Positions 19,132 to 29,240 are shown, counted from the stretch's first letter. The stretch: DNA of 64,000 bases from Herbaspirillum sp. ST 5-3 (GCF_004804275.1 NZ_STGI01000009.1:62001-126000); one strand, 5' to 3'. Notes: a model not told the origin generated them from the letters alone. Translations and numbers: made by a program.

Positions 19132-19716
19132 CTACCGGTCCTTTGCCAGCGCCTTCTGGAAGGACGCGTCGTCAAACAACTCGCCGGCGAGCTTGCGGTA
19201 AAGCCCCTCGTATTGCCCCGCTGCCTGCGGGATGGCCACGACGCCGACGAAGGGCGAGTCCCACGCAGAACTGACGCTCACTTCGCGGTCGTACTTCACG
19301 GTGCCGGCGCGCGAGACGACAATGCGCGCGGCGAGCGAAGCCTTGCCTGCGCCAATGGAAGCGTCCACGTCGCTTTGCGTCAGCGTTCCCGAGATCACCG
19401 TCTTCGCGTCCGGGTCATACAGGCCTGCCGACTGGAGCTCTACCTTCAGGGTGTCGCCTAGGTAGTGCGCGAACGAGCCATTGCTCGGTGAGCCGAGACC
19501 GTTGCCGCGGATGCTGTGGCCCTTGTCGATGTCGGGCCTGGACGGGTCGGCAGCGAAGGTGCCGACGGCGGCCGGCGCCAGCTCCTTGCCCCGCAGCTTG
19601 ACCGTGTTCTCGATGGTCGGCTTGGGCGGGCCCATCGTCATCTGCGCGCAGCCGGTAAGCTGCGCCGCTACAGTCCAGACGGCCGCGGCGAGGACAAGCC
19701 GGAAAACCTGTGTCAT
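19132..19716 (-). CDS. Outer-membrane-type lipoprotein, second gene of a pair
   Basis: A 194-residue protein from ATG 19716 with a signal peptide and lipobox LTGC. The mature part contains NTVKLRGKELAPAAVGTF and a C-terminal segment with DREVSVSSAWDSPFVGVVAIP. I do not recognise a family with certainty; the pattern resembles small periplasmic proteins of unknown function. It follows another lipoprotein gene by 13 bp, so the pair forms an operon and probably acts together in the envelope. Confidence 0.75.
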   Translation of the reverse strand: MTQVFRLVLAAAVWTVAAQLTGCAQMTMGPPKPTIENTVKLRGKELAPAAVGTFAADPSRPDIDKGHSIRGNGLGSPSNGSFAHYLGDTLKVELQSAGLYDPDAKTVISGTLTQSDVDASIGAGKASLAARIVVSRAGTVKYDREVSVSSAWDSPFVGVVAIPQAAGQYEGLYRKLAGELFDDASFQKALAKDR

Positions 19717-19729
19717 GTCACACCCCGCC

Positions 19730-20356
19730 TCAGTTGAACGCCGCATCGTGCGACAGGTCGCGCAGCGCGTTGCTCAGCACATCCTTCGTCATCGTGCGCA
19801 CGGCCACTTCGAGGTTTTCTGACTTCACTGCGTTCACAGGCGCATTGGCGTTGCCCAGGACCGTATGGATGGCATGGCGGGCCGTTTTGGTCACGGGCTG
19901 AGTCTTGCCGGGAGCGAGGTAAGAGACGGTGCAGATGTAGCCGTCCGTGACCGCGCTGCCGGCCAGGCCGAAGGTCAAGCCGGTCACGAAGCCCTTGGAA
20001 GCCGCATCTTCGGTCAGCGGGACGTTATTGAGCGTGACGTTAAGGATGGCGTCGTCGGGCGAGGTCGAATCGATCGCGGAGAACATGCCGCTCGTCTTAA
20101 CCTGTTCGGCTACGGTCTCCTTCAGGAAATCCGTGGCGCGCGCATTCGGCGCACCCTTGCTCTGGAATTCGAACACCAGCCGCACTGGCTTGGGCTGCGC
20201 GACCTTCTTCATCTCCGAAAGGGGAACGGCCTTGGTCGCCGTGTCGACGTACACGCTCGCGCATCCGGACAGCAAGACCGCGCCGGCCACGACACATGCG
20301 GACATGAGGCGCTGAAGGAAACAGAAACGGGATCGGGAATTTGAATTCAAGGACAC
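19730..20356 (-). CDS. Lipoprotein, first gene of a pair
   Basis: About 208 residues with a signal peptide and lipobox LLSGCAS. I prefer GTG 20356, seven bases after GGAG, over GTG 20368. The mature part has PVRLVFEFQSKGAPNARATD, a region LNNVPLTEDAASKGFVTGLTFGLAG that may dip into a membrane, and a C-terminal helical end. The family is not recognised. The partner lipoprotein follows 13 bp downstream. Confidence 0.75.
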   Translation of the reverse strand: MSLNSNSRSRFCFLQRLMSACVVAGAVLLSGCASVYVDTATKAVPLSEMKKVAQPKPVRLVFEFQSKGAPNARATDFLKETVAEQVKTSGMFSAIDSTSPDDAILNVTLNNVPLTEDAASKGFVTGLTFGLAGSAVTDGYICTVSYLAPGKTQPVTKTARHAIHTVLGNANAPVNAVKSENLEVAVRTMTKDVLSNALRDLSHDAAFN

Positions 20357-20500
20357 GGTCTTCTCCACAGATGAAGGATGTTGGAAACGCCGCTCAAGGA
20401 ACGGCCGTCGATGTTGCCATCGCGCCAGATCATACCTTCGTCTGGAAAGAGGCGGCTCCCATGATCATGGGAATCGGCACAGTGATATTAGTACGTGAAC

Positions 20501-20550
20501 GGGGTCAGGTCTTGCAATCACACATCCGCTGGCCTGCAAGACCTGCTCCC
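20501..20550. repeat. Family B repeat
   Basis: GGGGTCAGGTCTTGCA (20501-20516) pairs with TGCAAGACCTGCTCCC (20535-20550). The loop TCACACATCCGCTG is nearly identical to that of the copy at 19047. It lies 19 bp from the start of a 205-bp duplicated block. Confidence 0.75.
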
Positions 20551-20569
20551 ATCTGGGCCTCCCTTGTCG

Positions 20570-20774
20570 CCGCCCATCCATGCGACAAGCGGCGTGACCC
20601 CGGTTTTCCTTTTCACGTTTCCTTGTCATCTTGCGGCTGCACGCGAGAGATCCTGTCAAGCCGGAATGCCGATACGCCGAGCAGAATCAGCCCAAGCACC
20701 CAGAACACCGGCTGCCCTTCAAACACGCCGAACACCAATAGACCAGTGCCGATCAAGATCCCGCTCTGAAATTG
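20570..20774. repeat. 205-bp duplicated block, copy 1
   Basis: Aligns without net insertion or deletion to 22464-22668. Both begin CCGCCCATCC.TGCGACAA and end CCGCTCTGAAATTG. Differences are scattered substitutions, mostly silent in the minus frame encoding the small membrane protein. Copy 1 lies next to family B repeat 20501, and the region just beyond copy 2 has another B repeat (22718). Confidence 0.85.
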
Positions 20775-20776
20775 CG
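20613..20776 (-). pseudogene. 5'-truncated copy of a small membrane-protein gene
   Basis: The minus frame reads QFQSGILIGTGLLVFGVFEG and continues to ...RISRVQPQDDKET with the same stop position as the intact gene at 22507-22701. The N-terminal start (MKRVKLEQLRK in the intact copy) is replaced by unrelated in-frame sequence without a start codon. The frame is otherwise undamaged, suggesting either recent loss or residual constraint. Confidence 0.75.
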
Positions 20777-20881
20777 GAAATATCGCCTGGCCGAACCGCG
20801 CTAAACCAGTCGTTGATTGTCGATATCCCCACTCTTGTTCGTTTGGCTATTTCATATTTTTCCCGGCCGGGCGATCATCTG

Positions 20882-21898
20882 ATGATTGAAGTCCATCAAC
20901 CATCATCGCCCCATCCAATGACTGAATTCCGCTCTCACGATCAAGATGCGCCTGACCGCGCAGGCAGCGCCGGCGCCAGCCAGTTCGAAATGCTGTTGTT
21001 CCGCCTGGGCTGTGCGGATGCGGATTCACCGCCGGCCCTCTACGGCATCAACGTATTCAAGATCCGCGAAATCGCGCCGATGATGCCGATCACCGAGATG
21101 ATCGGTACCATGCCGCACATGATGGGCGTGGTCAATTTGCGAGGCCAGGTCATTCCGGTCATTGACTTGCCGGCCGTCGTTGGCTGCAAGCCAAAAACCG
21201 GTTTGAACATTCTCCTCGTGACGGAATTTGCCCGTCATACGCAGGCGTTCGCCGTGGAAGCTGTGGAGGACATCGTACATCTCGACTGGAGCCAGGTGCT
21301 GGCCGCCGAGGCAAACGCGGGGAACAATGGGATGGTGACCAGCATTGCCCGCCTGGATGGCGAACAGACCTCGTCCAGGCTGGTGCAGGTGCTGGATGTG
21401 GAAGCCATCACGCGTAGCATGTCACCGCGCTCTGCTGATTCATCCAGGACAAAACTGACCGCGCTGCCGATCAAGCCCGGTGCGGCGATTCTTGCCGCGG
21501 ACGATTCTGCGGTTGCCCGCACGCTGATCGAGGAAGAGCTGACCTCACTGGGCGCGTCGCTTGTCGTAGCCAGAACCGGACGCGAAGCATGGGAACAGCT
21601 CCTTGCGCTGACCAGGCAGGCGGAAGCGGAGAATTGCGCGATCGGTGACAAGGTGGCCCTGGTACTGACCGATCTGGAGATGCCGGAAATGGATGGTTTC
21701 ACCCTGACGCGAAATATCAAGACGCATGCGAAATTGCAGTCGCTTCCTGTAGTGATCTATTCCTCGCTGACCGGAACGGCAACGGAAGCGCATGCGAAAA
21801 GCGTCGGTGCGGATGCTTATGTATCCAAGTTCCATATGGACGAGCTTGCGCACACATTGAATCAAGTGCTGCAGGAACGCTCGTCCTTGCCGGTGTAA
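20882..21898 (+). CDS. cheV: CheV-type chemotaxis coupling protein (CheW + receiver)
   Basis: About 338 residues. The N-terminal CheW domain has LYGINVFKIREIAPMMPITE, MMGVVNLRGQVIPVIDLPAV and a C-terminal receiver domain (from about 200) with phospho-acceptor in LVLTDLEMPEMDGFTL and switch residues VIYSSL and SKFHMDEL. CheV couples receptors to CheA and adapts when phosphorylated. Start is uncertain between ATG 20882 and ATG 20918; neither has a strong ribosome-binding site. It is monocistronic and far from a che operon. Confidence 0.9.
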   Translation: MIEVHQPSSPHPMTEFRSHDQDAPDRAGSAGASQFEMLLFRLGCADADSPPALYGINVFKIREIAPMMPITEMIGTMPHMMGVVNLRGQVIPVIDLPAVVGCKPKTGLNILLVTEFARHTQAFAVEAVEDIVHLDWSQVLAAEANAGNNGMVTSIARLDGEQTSSRLVQVLDVEAITRSMSPRSADSSRTKLTALPIKPGAAILAADDSAVARTLIEEELTSLGASLVVARTGREAWEQLLALTRQAEAENCAIGDKVALVLTDLEMPEMDGFTLTRNIKTHAKLQSLPVVIYSSLTGTATEAHAKSVGADAYVSKFHMDELAHTLNQVLQERSSLPV

Positions 21899-21946
21899 CG
21901 CGCTCCACATTGCGTGGATATTCCCGGCGGAAAGCGGTCAGCAGGG

Positions 21947-22378
21947 TCAGCGACGCGGAGAGAACTTTTCTGCCAGCTTCTGCAGCTTTTCCGCGCGCTC
22001 GTGCTGCGCTTTTTCTTCTTCCTCTTTTGCGCGCTTCTTCTGCGCGGCCACCTTGAAACGCTCGCGCAGCGTGTCCGAGGCGTGCTTGCGATGCGCCTCT
22101 TCCAGGTCGCCGGCCGGCGTGCCATCGAGATTGAAGCGACTCATCCCTTTCAACATACCCTTCAGGTATGGGGTGCTGTTCGTATGCAGGCTTAACGCGA
22201 TCCGCGCCAGCTTTTTTTCAAGTTCCGGCATCGCCGCAAAAAGCTGCTTGTCGATGCCAATCGCAAGCGGCTTGTATTCGCCAATCACCGGAAAGCGTTT
22301 TTCGATGTCGCGAAGCAGGCGGCGCGCAGCCGGAAGCGAAGGTGTGCCGGAAGTGATGTCAGGAGATTCGGTATTCAT
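21947..22378 (-). CDS. ProQ/FinO-family RNA chaperone
   Basis: 143 residues from ATG 22378. The ProQ/FINO domain covers about 15-100 (FPVIGEYKPLAIGIDKQLF, ALSLHTNSTPYLKGMLKG, RFNLDG). A short basic, coiled C-terminal tail rich in Lys/Glu/Arg follows (KKRAKEEEEKAQHERAEKLQ). ProQ proteins bind structured small RNAs and mRNA 3' ends. This is the short betaproteobacterial type without the C-terminal Tudor domain of E. coli ProQ. Confidence 0.9.
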   Translation of the reverse strand: MNTESPDITSGTPSLPAARRLLRDIEKRFPVIGEYKPLAIGIDKQLFAAMPELEKKLARIALSLHTNSTPYLKGMLKGMSRFNLDGTPAGDLEEAHRKHASDTLRERFKVAAQKKRAKEEEEKAQHERAEKLQKLAEKFSPRR

Positions 22379-22463
22379 TGCCACGTGAGTTCGGAAAAGG
22401 GCGCAACGCGGGAGGATACCACGTGACGCCATACCCATTGAGTCGCATTAGTCCTCGCGTGTC

Positions 22464-22668
22464 TCCGCCCATCCGTGCGACAAACGGTGTGCCCTGGTTT
22501 TCCCTTTCACGTTTCCTCGTCGTCTTCCGGCTGCACGCGAGAAATCCTGTTAAGCCGGAATGCCGATACGCCCAGCAGAATCAGCCCAAGCACCCAGAAC
22601 ACCGGCTTCCCTTCAAAAACGCCGAACACCAGCACACCGGCGCCGATCAGGATGCCGCTCTGAAATTG
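22464..22668. repeat. 205-bp duplicated block, copy 2
   Basis: Matches 20570-20774 base for base in length. It contains most of the intact small membrane-protein gene, so this is probably the ancestral copy. The homology stops inside codons for the N-terminus. Confidence 0.85.
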
Positions 22669-22701
22669 TTTCCGCAACTGCTCAAGTTTTACGCGTTTCA
22701 T
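22507..22701 (-). CDS. Small membrane protein, 64 residues
   Basis: Starts MKRVKLEQLRKQFQSGILIG at ATG 22701. One or two hydrophobic segments (GAGVLVFGVFEG, PVFWVLGLILLGVSAF) are followed by a charged tail ending QPEDDEET. Function and family unknown. A second, start-less copy lies at 20613. A short basic N-terminus and acidic C-terminus suggest a single-span or hairpin inner-membrane topology. Confidence 0.6.
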   Translation of the reverse strand: MKRVKLEQLRKQFQSGILIGAGVLVFGVFEGKPVFWVLGLILLGVSAFRLNRISRVQPEDDEET

Positions 22702-22717
22702 GCGGCGATTATGCGTC

Positions 22718-22745
22718 GGGTCCTGCAATCACACGTCCGCTGACG
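22718..22745. repeat. Family B repeat, half copy inside a gene end
   Basis: GGGTCCTGCAATCACACGTC continuing CGCTGACGG matches the left arm and loop of the copies at 19047 and 20501. The right arm is missing. It overlaps the last codons and the TGA stop of the aspartoacylase-like gene. Confidence 0.6.
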
Positions 22746-23637
22746 GAAACGCACCCGCAGTGCCGAAAAAGAACCATTCATCCCCCGTTGCAGCGCTTGC
22801 CTTGGGCAGGATGATGTGCCCGTCCTCCGGCGCGACGAGATCGCCTTTGGCGCCGCTTGCAATGGCTTCACCGCGCGCCACGCGATCGAAGTGCTGCCAT
22901 GGCTTGCCGAAGGTGGCCTCCGCCTCCTTGTAGAAGACGCTTTTCATCCAGACGCAACGTTGCGATTCGGGCGCCACGCCTGCATCCAGCGAGCGTGCCG
23001 CTTCGCAATCGGGAGCGAGCATGTCCAAATGCGCCAGCGCGCGGAGAATGGCGCGATACCCGACGTCGGCCGCATCGGCGTTGTGGTGGTGGCCGCATTC
23101 CAGTGTCACCGCGAGCGCGCCGTTGGCACGCGCATACTCGGTCGTGCCCTGCGATTCCTTGTCGCCGCCCTTCCCGCCACTGCCGAACGCGGCGGCCCAG
23201 CCGCAGACGAAATCACGCACCCCAAGTGCGCGCGCAAAGTCGACCTCCTCCGGCCTTGATTGCGCCCCGCCGAGAAAAACGAAGGGGCCGCCATGCGAGG
23301 CGTAGGAATGCAGGTCCAGCAGAACGTCGGCGCGATCAAGAAAGCCGCAGACGACGGGGTCGAGATGATCCTCATAGTGCCGTTTCTCTTCCTTGGGGTA
23401 GAGATAGCGGTTCAGGTTGCGTTCGACGAAACGCGTTTTTTGCGCGTAGGCACGCGGATTGGCAACCGGCATCACTTGCAGGGTGCCGCGCTGCAGGGCA
23501 ACGATGCCGCTGTCGAGATCGGACAACAGTCTTGTGATGGCGGCTGGCCCGCAGAATTCATTGCCGTGCACGCCGCCCATGACGGCGAGCGTCTTGCCGG
23601 GTGCAAGGGCGTGGTGAAAGACGGTTTTTACAGTCAT
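22729..23637 (-). CDS. Succinylglutamate desuccinylase/aspartoacylase-family zinc hydrolase
   Basis: 302 residues of the AstE/AspA branch of M14-like carboxypeptidases. The zinc site is GGVHGNEFCG (His and Glu) and LDLHS (second His), with the general base in VTLECGHHH. ERNLNRYLYP is the substrate Arg region. Such enzymes remove N-acyl groups from amino acids. No ast operon is nearby, so the substrate may be another N-acyl amino acid. The last four residues (SADV) and the stop lie in a family B repeat. Confidence 0.88.
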   Translation of the reverse strand: MTVKTVFHHALAPGKTLAVMGGVHGNEFCGPAAITRLLSDLDSGIVALQRGTLQVMPVANPRAYAQKTRFVERNLNRYLYPKEEKRHYEDHLDPVVCGFLDRADVLLDLHSYASHGGPFVFLGGAQSRPEEVDFARALGVRDFVCGWAAAFGSGGKGGDKESQGTTEYARANGALAVTLECGHHHNADAADVGYRAILRALAHLDMLAPDCEAARSLDAGVAPESQRCVWMKSVFYKEAEATFGKPWQHFDRVARGEAIASGAKGDLVAPEDGHIILPKASAATGDEWFFFGTAGAFPSADV

Positions 23638-23802
23638 GACATTTCGGAAACTGAGAGAGTGCGAACAGGAAGTCTCTCATGCCGTGCTGCAAAGCTCAAT
23701 CAATAGAAAGGAACTGCGACGAAGCAGGAATCATCGAACAACAACGGGGAAGTGATGGTTCTAACAGCCTGCTAAGCATCACTCGGACGAAGAGACGAGC
23801 AA

Positions 23803-23821
23803 GGGTGCGCCCCGCGCACCC
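23803..23821. terminator. Family A-type hairpin downstream of the GH5 gene
   Basis: GGGTGCGCCCCGCGCACCC, a perfect inverted repeat with the T-run CCCTTTT on its right, is the A left-arm hairpin. On the plus strand it resembles a short intrinsic terminator; the GH5 gene on the minus strand ends 30 bp away, so on that strand only the hairpin, without a T-run, would be used. Confidence 0.5.
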
Positions 23822-23850
23822 TTTTGCCAAACCCGCTCAAGACCGCCGTA

Positions 23851-25491
<1,641 letters not shown>

Positions 25492-25644
25492 GTTTCCACT
25501 CCGAAGATATTGGTTTTATGAGAAACACCGCCAGGCACGGCCTCGTGTGTTCCGTTTGCAGACATCAGTGGCGCAAAGACAGGTAGTTCTGTTTTTGCGG
25601 ACGATTTCAAGACCGTTTCCGCTGCGCGCCACATATCGACAGAT

Positions 25645-25866
25645 TCAACGCAAGGCGACAACGCGCCCCTCGTCCACGGCTCTGCGCATGTTGGGCGACT
25701 TGTACATCATCAGGGCCTTTCGTTTGATCCTCCGCTCGCGCCGTATCTGCCTGAGCCGAATCAACGCATGGCTGCGTGCTTCAACAATGTATGCAGCCTG
25801 TTGAACAAGGCTCCGGATTTGCCAGCGCAGTACTACGCGGCGTGCGAATCTGATCAGTTCTTCCAT
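25645..25866 (-). CDS. Small basic hypothetical protein, 73 residues
   Basis: Starts MEELIRFARRVVLRWQIRSL after GGAGAGCAG. The translation is rich in Arg and has regular helical periodicity (ALIRLRQIRRERRIKRKALM). No family recognised. It lies just upstream of the GH5 gene on the same strand, so it could be cotranscribed with it. The good ribosome-binding site is the main support. Confidence 0.45.
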   Translation of the reverse strand: MEELIRFARRVVLRWQIRSLVQQAAYIVEARSHALIRLRQIRRERRIKRKALMMYKSPNMRRAVDEGRVVALR

Positions 25867-26310
25867 CTGCTCTCCATGGCAACACTGGCAATGCGCACTG
25901 GCCGAGGAACGATTCCTCGGCAGGTAAGGGACGTCGATCAGTGGCGAAACCCTGCCTGAGAGTTCCAAACCTCAACTCTTCCGGCACCTGGAAAAGATCC
26001 TTGTGTGAGGACAGGACGTATGGATGCGCTTGGCCGCTTGAATCGCCCGGAAGCGTATACCCGGACGACGGGGGCGATGACTTACTGAGAGACTGCTACT
26101 GGTATATGAGGCCGAGTTCGAATCGGCGTGCGCTCACGCAGGAAAACATGAGTGATTTGATGAAGGTCTTCAGGCATTTCAAGGACGAGGCCTCGTCCTA
26201 AGGCGAGCAGAACCGGTGGTCAGGATTGCGCTTGTTCACTCGTGGCGGTCGCACGGTGAACCGCATGAACGAAATCGGTGGTCAATCCGTGCCAATGCCG
26301 TGATTGCGCA
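25867..26310. other. Intergenic region, doubtful open frame only
   Basis: An open plus frame at 25941-26201 gives an 86-residue translation with two cysteines and Asp-rich DDGGDDLLRDC, but no ribosome-binding site or recognisable fold. It may be a gene remnant. Nothing else is seen before the family A repeat. Confidence 0.4.
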
Positions 26311-26408
26311 AGCAAGCGCAGGGTGCGTTCCACGCACCATTTCTCCCTCGTGCGTCGTTATCGTTCCTCAGGAATGGCTTTCTCCGAACCGGTGTGCGGG
26401 CGCACCCA
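26311..26408. repeat. Family A repeat, complete copy
   Basis: Left arm AGCAAGCGCAGGGTGCGTTC with hairpin GTGCGTTCCACGCAC, variable middle, right arm CTCCGAACCGGTGTGCG followed by GGCGCACCC. Same two-arm structure and length (about 98 bp) as the copy at 18078. Confidence 0.7.
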
Positions 26409-26435
26409 CCACTGGATTGCCGCCGACGATGCGGA

Positions 26436-26858
26436 TTATTTCGCCTGTATCCGATTCAGATAATCGACGAGGGCAAGAATCCGCTGGCGCACGAACAGCT
26501 CGGGATCGTAAGGCGTATCGAAGAAATATTCCGCGGCTTTTGCCTGGTAGTCGCGTCCCCAGATGGGCATGTCCGCCGTGCCATGGCTCTTGACGGGCTG
26601 GCGGCCGTCGATGATCGAGTACACGCGTTCCACAGGAAACACACCACCATTTTTCTTTGACAGCTGTGTCAGGTCCGGCGGTGTGCTCTTGAGGAAGTCG
26701 ACATACGCACCACCTTTCCCGTCGGCACCATGACAACCGATGCAATTGTTTTCGTACTCCCGCTTGCCGAGGTCGATCTTGTCTGCCGCCGACACAACGG
26801 GAGCGCTTGCGCCGGCAATGGACATCAACACCCATGCTGCTACCGAATGCATCTTCAT
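26436..26858 (-). CDS. Secreted c-type cytochrome
   Basis: 140 residues from ATG 26858, preceded by AAGGAGAACAAG. Signal peptide MKMHSVAAWVLMSIAGASA, single heme motif CIGCH and the distal Met in HGTADMPIWGRDY. The spacing and ADMPIWG motif resemble the small monoheme cytochromes that pair with periplasmic dehydrogenases or oxidases, but no such enzyme is next to it. Confidence 0.88.
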   Translation of the reverse strand: MKMHSVAAWVLMSIAGASAPVVSAADKIDLGKREYENNCIGCHGADGKGGAYVDFLKSTPPDLTQLSKKNGGVFPVERVYSIIDGRQPVKSHGTADMPIWGRDYQAKAAEYFFDTPYDPELFVRQRILALVDYLNRIQAK

Positions 26859-27344
26859 CTTGTTCTCCTTGGCTTGAACGACGACGATCGAACATGCCAT
26901 TTATACGCCCGTGGCAGTCCTCGCCGGTTTGCGGGGAATCAAGGATCGAAGCGTAAATAGAGGAACATGCAACCTGACTTTCCCGATAGCGTTTTTTATT
27001 TCCGCATGCACCAAGAGGAACTTCGGGTAAATATATTTGGGGGAAGATTCTGAGCCTCCTCCTCAAATTTTTCTTGCAAACCGGCACGCGCGGCAAGGTC
27101 TTGCAATCCGACATTTGTATGACTGCAAGGCCTTGCTCAGTTTACATATTTGCTGCGACGACGCGTGAATAATCGCCGCTTGCGTCAGGCAGTGCTTGTC
27201 CATGTTGTCTCCAGTGCTGTTGAGACGTGCGAAGTTTTTTTCGGCGACAATGTCACACCGCGCGGAACAGAATCGTCTTGAGGATGTAGCCACAACCAGC
27301 GTATCAACTCAACATCTCCATCATTCACAGGAAAGAGAACCGTC
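26859..27344. other. Intergenic region with degenerate repeats
   Basis: No gene. Contains a weak family C-like block near 27030-27060 (ATATATTTGGGGGAAGATTC) and the family B copy at 27091. The rest is the leader of the carboxymuconolactone decarboxylase-like gene. Confidence 0.5.
27091..27136. repeat. Family B repeat, diverged copy
   Basis: GGCAAGGTCTTGCA (27091-27104) and TGCAAGGCCTTGCT (27123-27136) form a 13-14 bp imperfect stem; the core GGTCTTGCAATC is shared with the other B copies, the flank is not. Confidence 0.6.
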
Positions 27345-27842
27345 ATGAGCCATACCAACGCCCAACCCCGCCTGAACTTCGTCGAGCAGACGCCCGAACT
27401 GGTCAAGAAGCTCCAGGAATTCAGCATGGCCATCACCAACAGCGGACACATTGAGCCGGGGCTGTCCCATCTGGTGGATATCCGTGCCTCCCAAATGAAC
27501 GGCTGCGCCTTCTGTCTTGACATGCATGTCAAGGAGGCCAAGCTGCACGGCGAGCGCGAACTGCGTCTGTACCACGTGGCAACCTGGCGCGAGTCGCCGC
27601 TGTTCACGCCCAAGGAACGCGCCGCGCTGGCCTTTACCGAGGCGCTGACCCAGATCGCGCCGACCGGCATATCAGACGAGCTCTATGCCGAACTGCGCGA
27701 GCAATTCAGCGAGAAGGAACTCTCAACGCTGACCTTCCGCGTGATGGGCATCAACGCCTGGAACCGCCTTAACGTGGCCTTCCGCACCCCGCCCGGCATA
27801 CGCGACAAGGCACTCGGCTTGGACAAGGCCGGGCTTGTTTGA
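27345..27842 (+). CDS. AhpD-like carboxymuconolactone decarboxylase-family protein
   Basis: 165 residues with the redox signature CAFCLDMHVKEA, the CxxC-x-x-x-H motif of AhpD-like alkylhydroperoxidases. Preceding segment is GLSHLVDIRASQMNG. Members act as small thiol peroxidases or reductant carriers against peroxides. A helical C-terminal half with NAWNRLNVAFRTPPG is typical of the YnjA-like branch. AGGAAAGAG precedes the ATG. Physiological substrate unknown. Confidence 0.9.
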   Translation: MSHTNAQPRLNFVEQTPELVKKLQEFSMAITNSGHIEPGLSHLVDIRASQMNGCAFCLDMHVKEAKLHGERELRLYHVATWRESPLFTPKERAALAFTEALTQIAPTGISDELYAELREQFSEKELSTLTFRVMGINAWNRLNVAFRTPPGIRDKALGLDKAGLV

Positions 27843-27966
27843 GCGGGCGAGCAAGCAGCCCGACCGGAGTTATCATCGAAGCTCCGTCAGCTACGTCGTC
27901 AACGGTAGAGGGCCGCGCTTCGGTAGCGCGTCACCACCTGCCAGTCGCTTTCATTCAAAGATATTC

Positions 27967-28737
27967 ATGTCCCAAAACTCCTCGCCTGTCTCCAGCGCGG
28001 CATCGATACTTGCAGCACGCCGCAGGAATGCCGACCAGGGCCCTCGCCTGCCCGACTCATGCCGGCCACTGAACGTCGACACCGCGCTGGCGATCCAGTC
28101 AGGCGTCACCGAGCAGCTCGGCGTTGCGGTGCGCGCATGGAAATGCGGCACGCCTTCCGAGGATCGCATTGTCATGGCGCCGATTTACGCCGTGACCGTC
28201 CAGGGTGCAGTGGATTGCCCGGCAATCGTTCGCGCAAGGCATGTCCGTGTCGAACCGGAACTGGCGTTCATTCTCGGCAAGGACCTGCCTGCGCGCGATG
28301 CCGCCTATACACCGGCGGAGGTCGATGCGGCGATCGCAGAAACGCGTCTCGCACTGGAGCTGATCGATAGCCGTTACCGCGATCCTGCCGGCGCGTCTTT
28401 CGCGGAGAATCTTGCGGATGGCTTGCTCAATCAGGGACTGTTCATCGGCATGGCTGTCGATGGAGAAAAGGCGCGGACGGCTGCGACGTTGCCGATTCGC
28501 GTGACGCTTGAATCAGGGCATGAAGCATTGCTCGACGGTCGTCATCCGAACGCAGATCCGCGCGCGCCGCTGTACTGGCTGGCGGAATTCCTGCGCAGTA
28601 AGGGGTCTGGCTTGCAAGCGGGACAGGTGGTGATTACCGGCTCGTACGCTGGCAGTTTCGATCTGCCTGTCGGCCAGGAAGCAACTATCCGCTATGGCGA
28701 GCTCGGCGATTTGACGGTGCGTTTTTCGCAACGATGA
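27967..28737 (+). CDS. 2-keto-4-pentenoate hydratase/FAH-family protein
   Basis: 256 residues with the metal site of the fumarylacetoacetate hydrolase fold: VEPELAFILGKDLP (Glu ligand), ALELIDSRY and ENLADGLLNQG, then QAGQVVITGSYAGSF. This arrangement matches hydratases of meta-cleavage pathways (MhpD-like) that add water to 2-hydroxypentadienoate. ATG 27967 is used; upstream in-frame sequence has no family similarity. No aromatic-degradation cluster is nearby. Confidence 0.85.
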   Translation: MSQNSSPVSSAASILAARRRNADQGPRLPDSCRPLNVDTALAIQSGVTEQLGVAVRAWKCGTPSEDRIVMAPIYAVTVQGAVDCPAIVRARHVRVEPELAFILGKDLPARDAAYTPAEVDAAIAETRLALELIDSRYRDPAGASFAENLADGLLNQGLFIGMAVDGEKARTAATLPIRVTLESGHEALLDGRHPNADPRAPLYWLAEFLRSKGSGLQAGQVVITGSYAGSFDLPVGQEATIRYGELGDLTVRFSQR

Positions 28738-28776
28738 TCGACGCATCTCGCCTGGTCTGACATCAGGGCAATATCG

Positions 28777-28810
28777 CAATATAGATAGGGCAAACTCGAT
28801 AAAGATTTGC
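28777..28810. repeat. Family C repeat, degenerate copy
   Basis: ATATAGATAGGGCAAACTCG then ATAAAGATTT matches the 16262 copy (TATATATGGGGTCAGACTCG) with several substitutions. The right half is not seen. Confidence 0.45.
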
Positions 28811-28831
28811 GCTACATATGCGAACGGTGTC

Positions 28832-28920
28832 AGCAAGCGAAGCATGCGCTCCGAGCGCTATTTCACGCCAAGCTGAAGCTTCACTCGCTCCGAACCGATG
28901 TGCGCGGCACACACTACCCT
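28832..28920. repeat. Family A repeat, degenerate copy
   Basis: AGCAAGCGAAGCATGCGCTC with a weakened hairpin, then CGCTCCGAACCGATGTGCGC on the right. The order C then A here is opposite to 18078-18228. Confidence 0.5.
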
Positions 28921-29105
28921 TCTATCATTGCGAAGCAAGCGAAGGGAGAGCGTTGGCAACGGGACTGAACGGTTGGGCTGCAATTCGCACCAAGCTACCA
29001 GTCCCGTCCTATTGCCTAATGTCGCCAGCGGCGTAGTCGATTCTTGGTCCGGCACTATTCATTTCCAGTAAAAGCAAGCCGCGAATATTTCGAAGGCTTC
29101 TGCAC

Positions 29106-29139
29106 TACGTACGTGCTGCTACGTACCACGCTTTACGTA
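29106..29139. promoter_or_regulatory. Three TACGTA palindromes at exact 14-bp spacing
   Basis: TACGTA occurs at 29106, 29120 and 29134, each separated by eight bases, about 100 bp upstream of the cache-domain gene. The outer ends also form an inverted repeat (CTACGTA / TACGTAG). Possible operator array; no matching regulator is seen in the window. Confidence 0.4.
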
Positions 29140-29240
29140 GTTGCACGCTTGCCCGCCAAACCGGCATACCCAATACTTCCAGCGATCGCAGCGGCCCCTG
29201 CTGCGAATATCAATCAACACAACATTCAAGGAGGGATGAC

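Noticed and set aside
25941-26201. 86-codon plus frame near the GH5 gene
   Set aside because: No ribosome-binding site; possible remnant but no parent family could be named.
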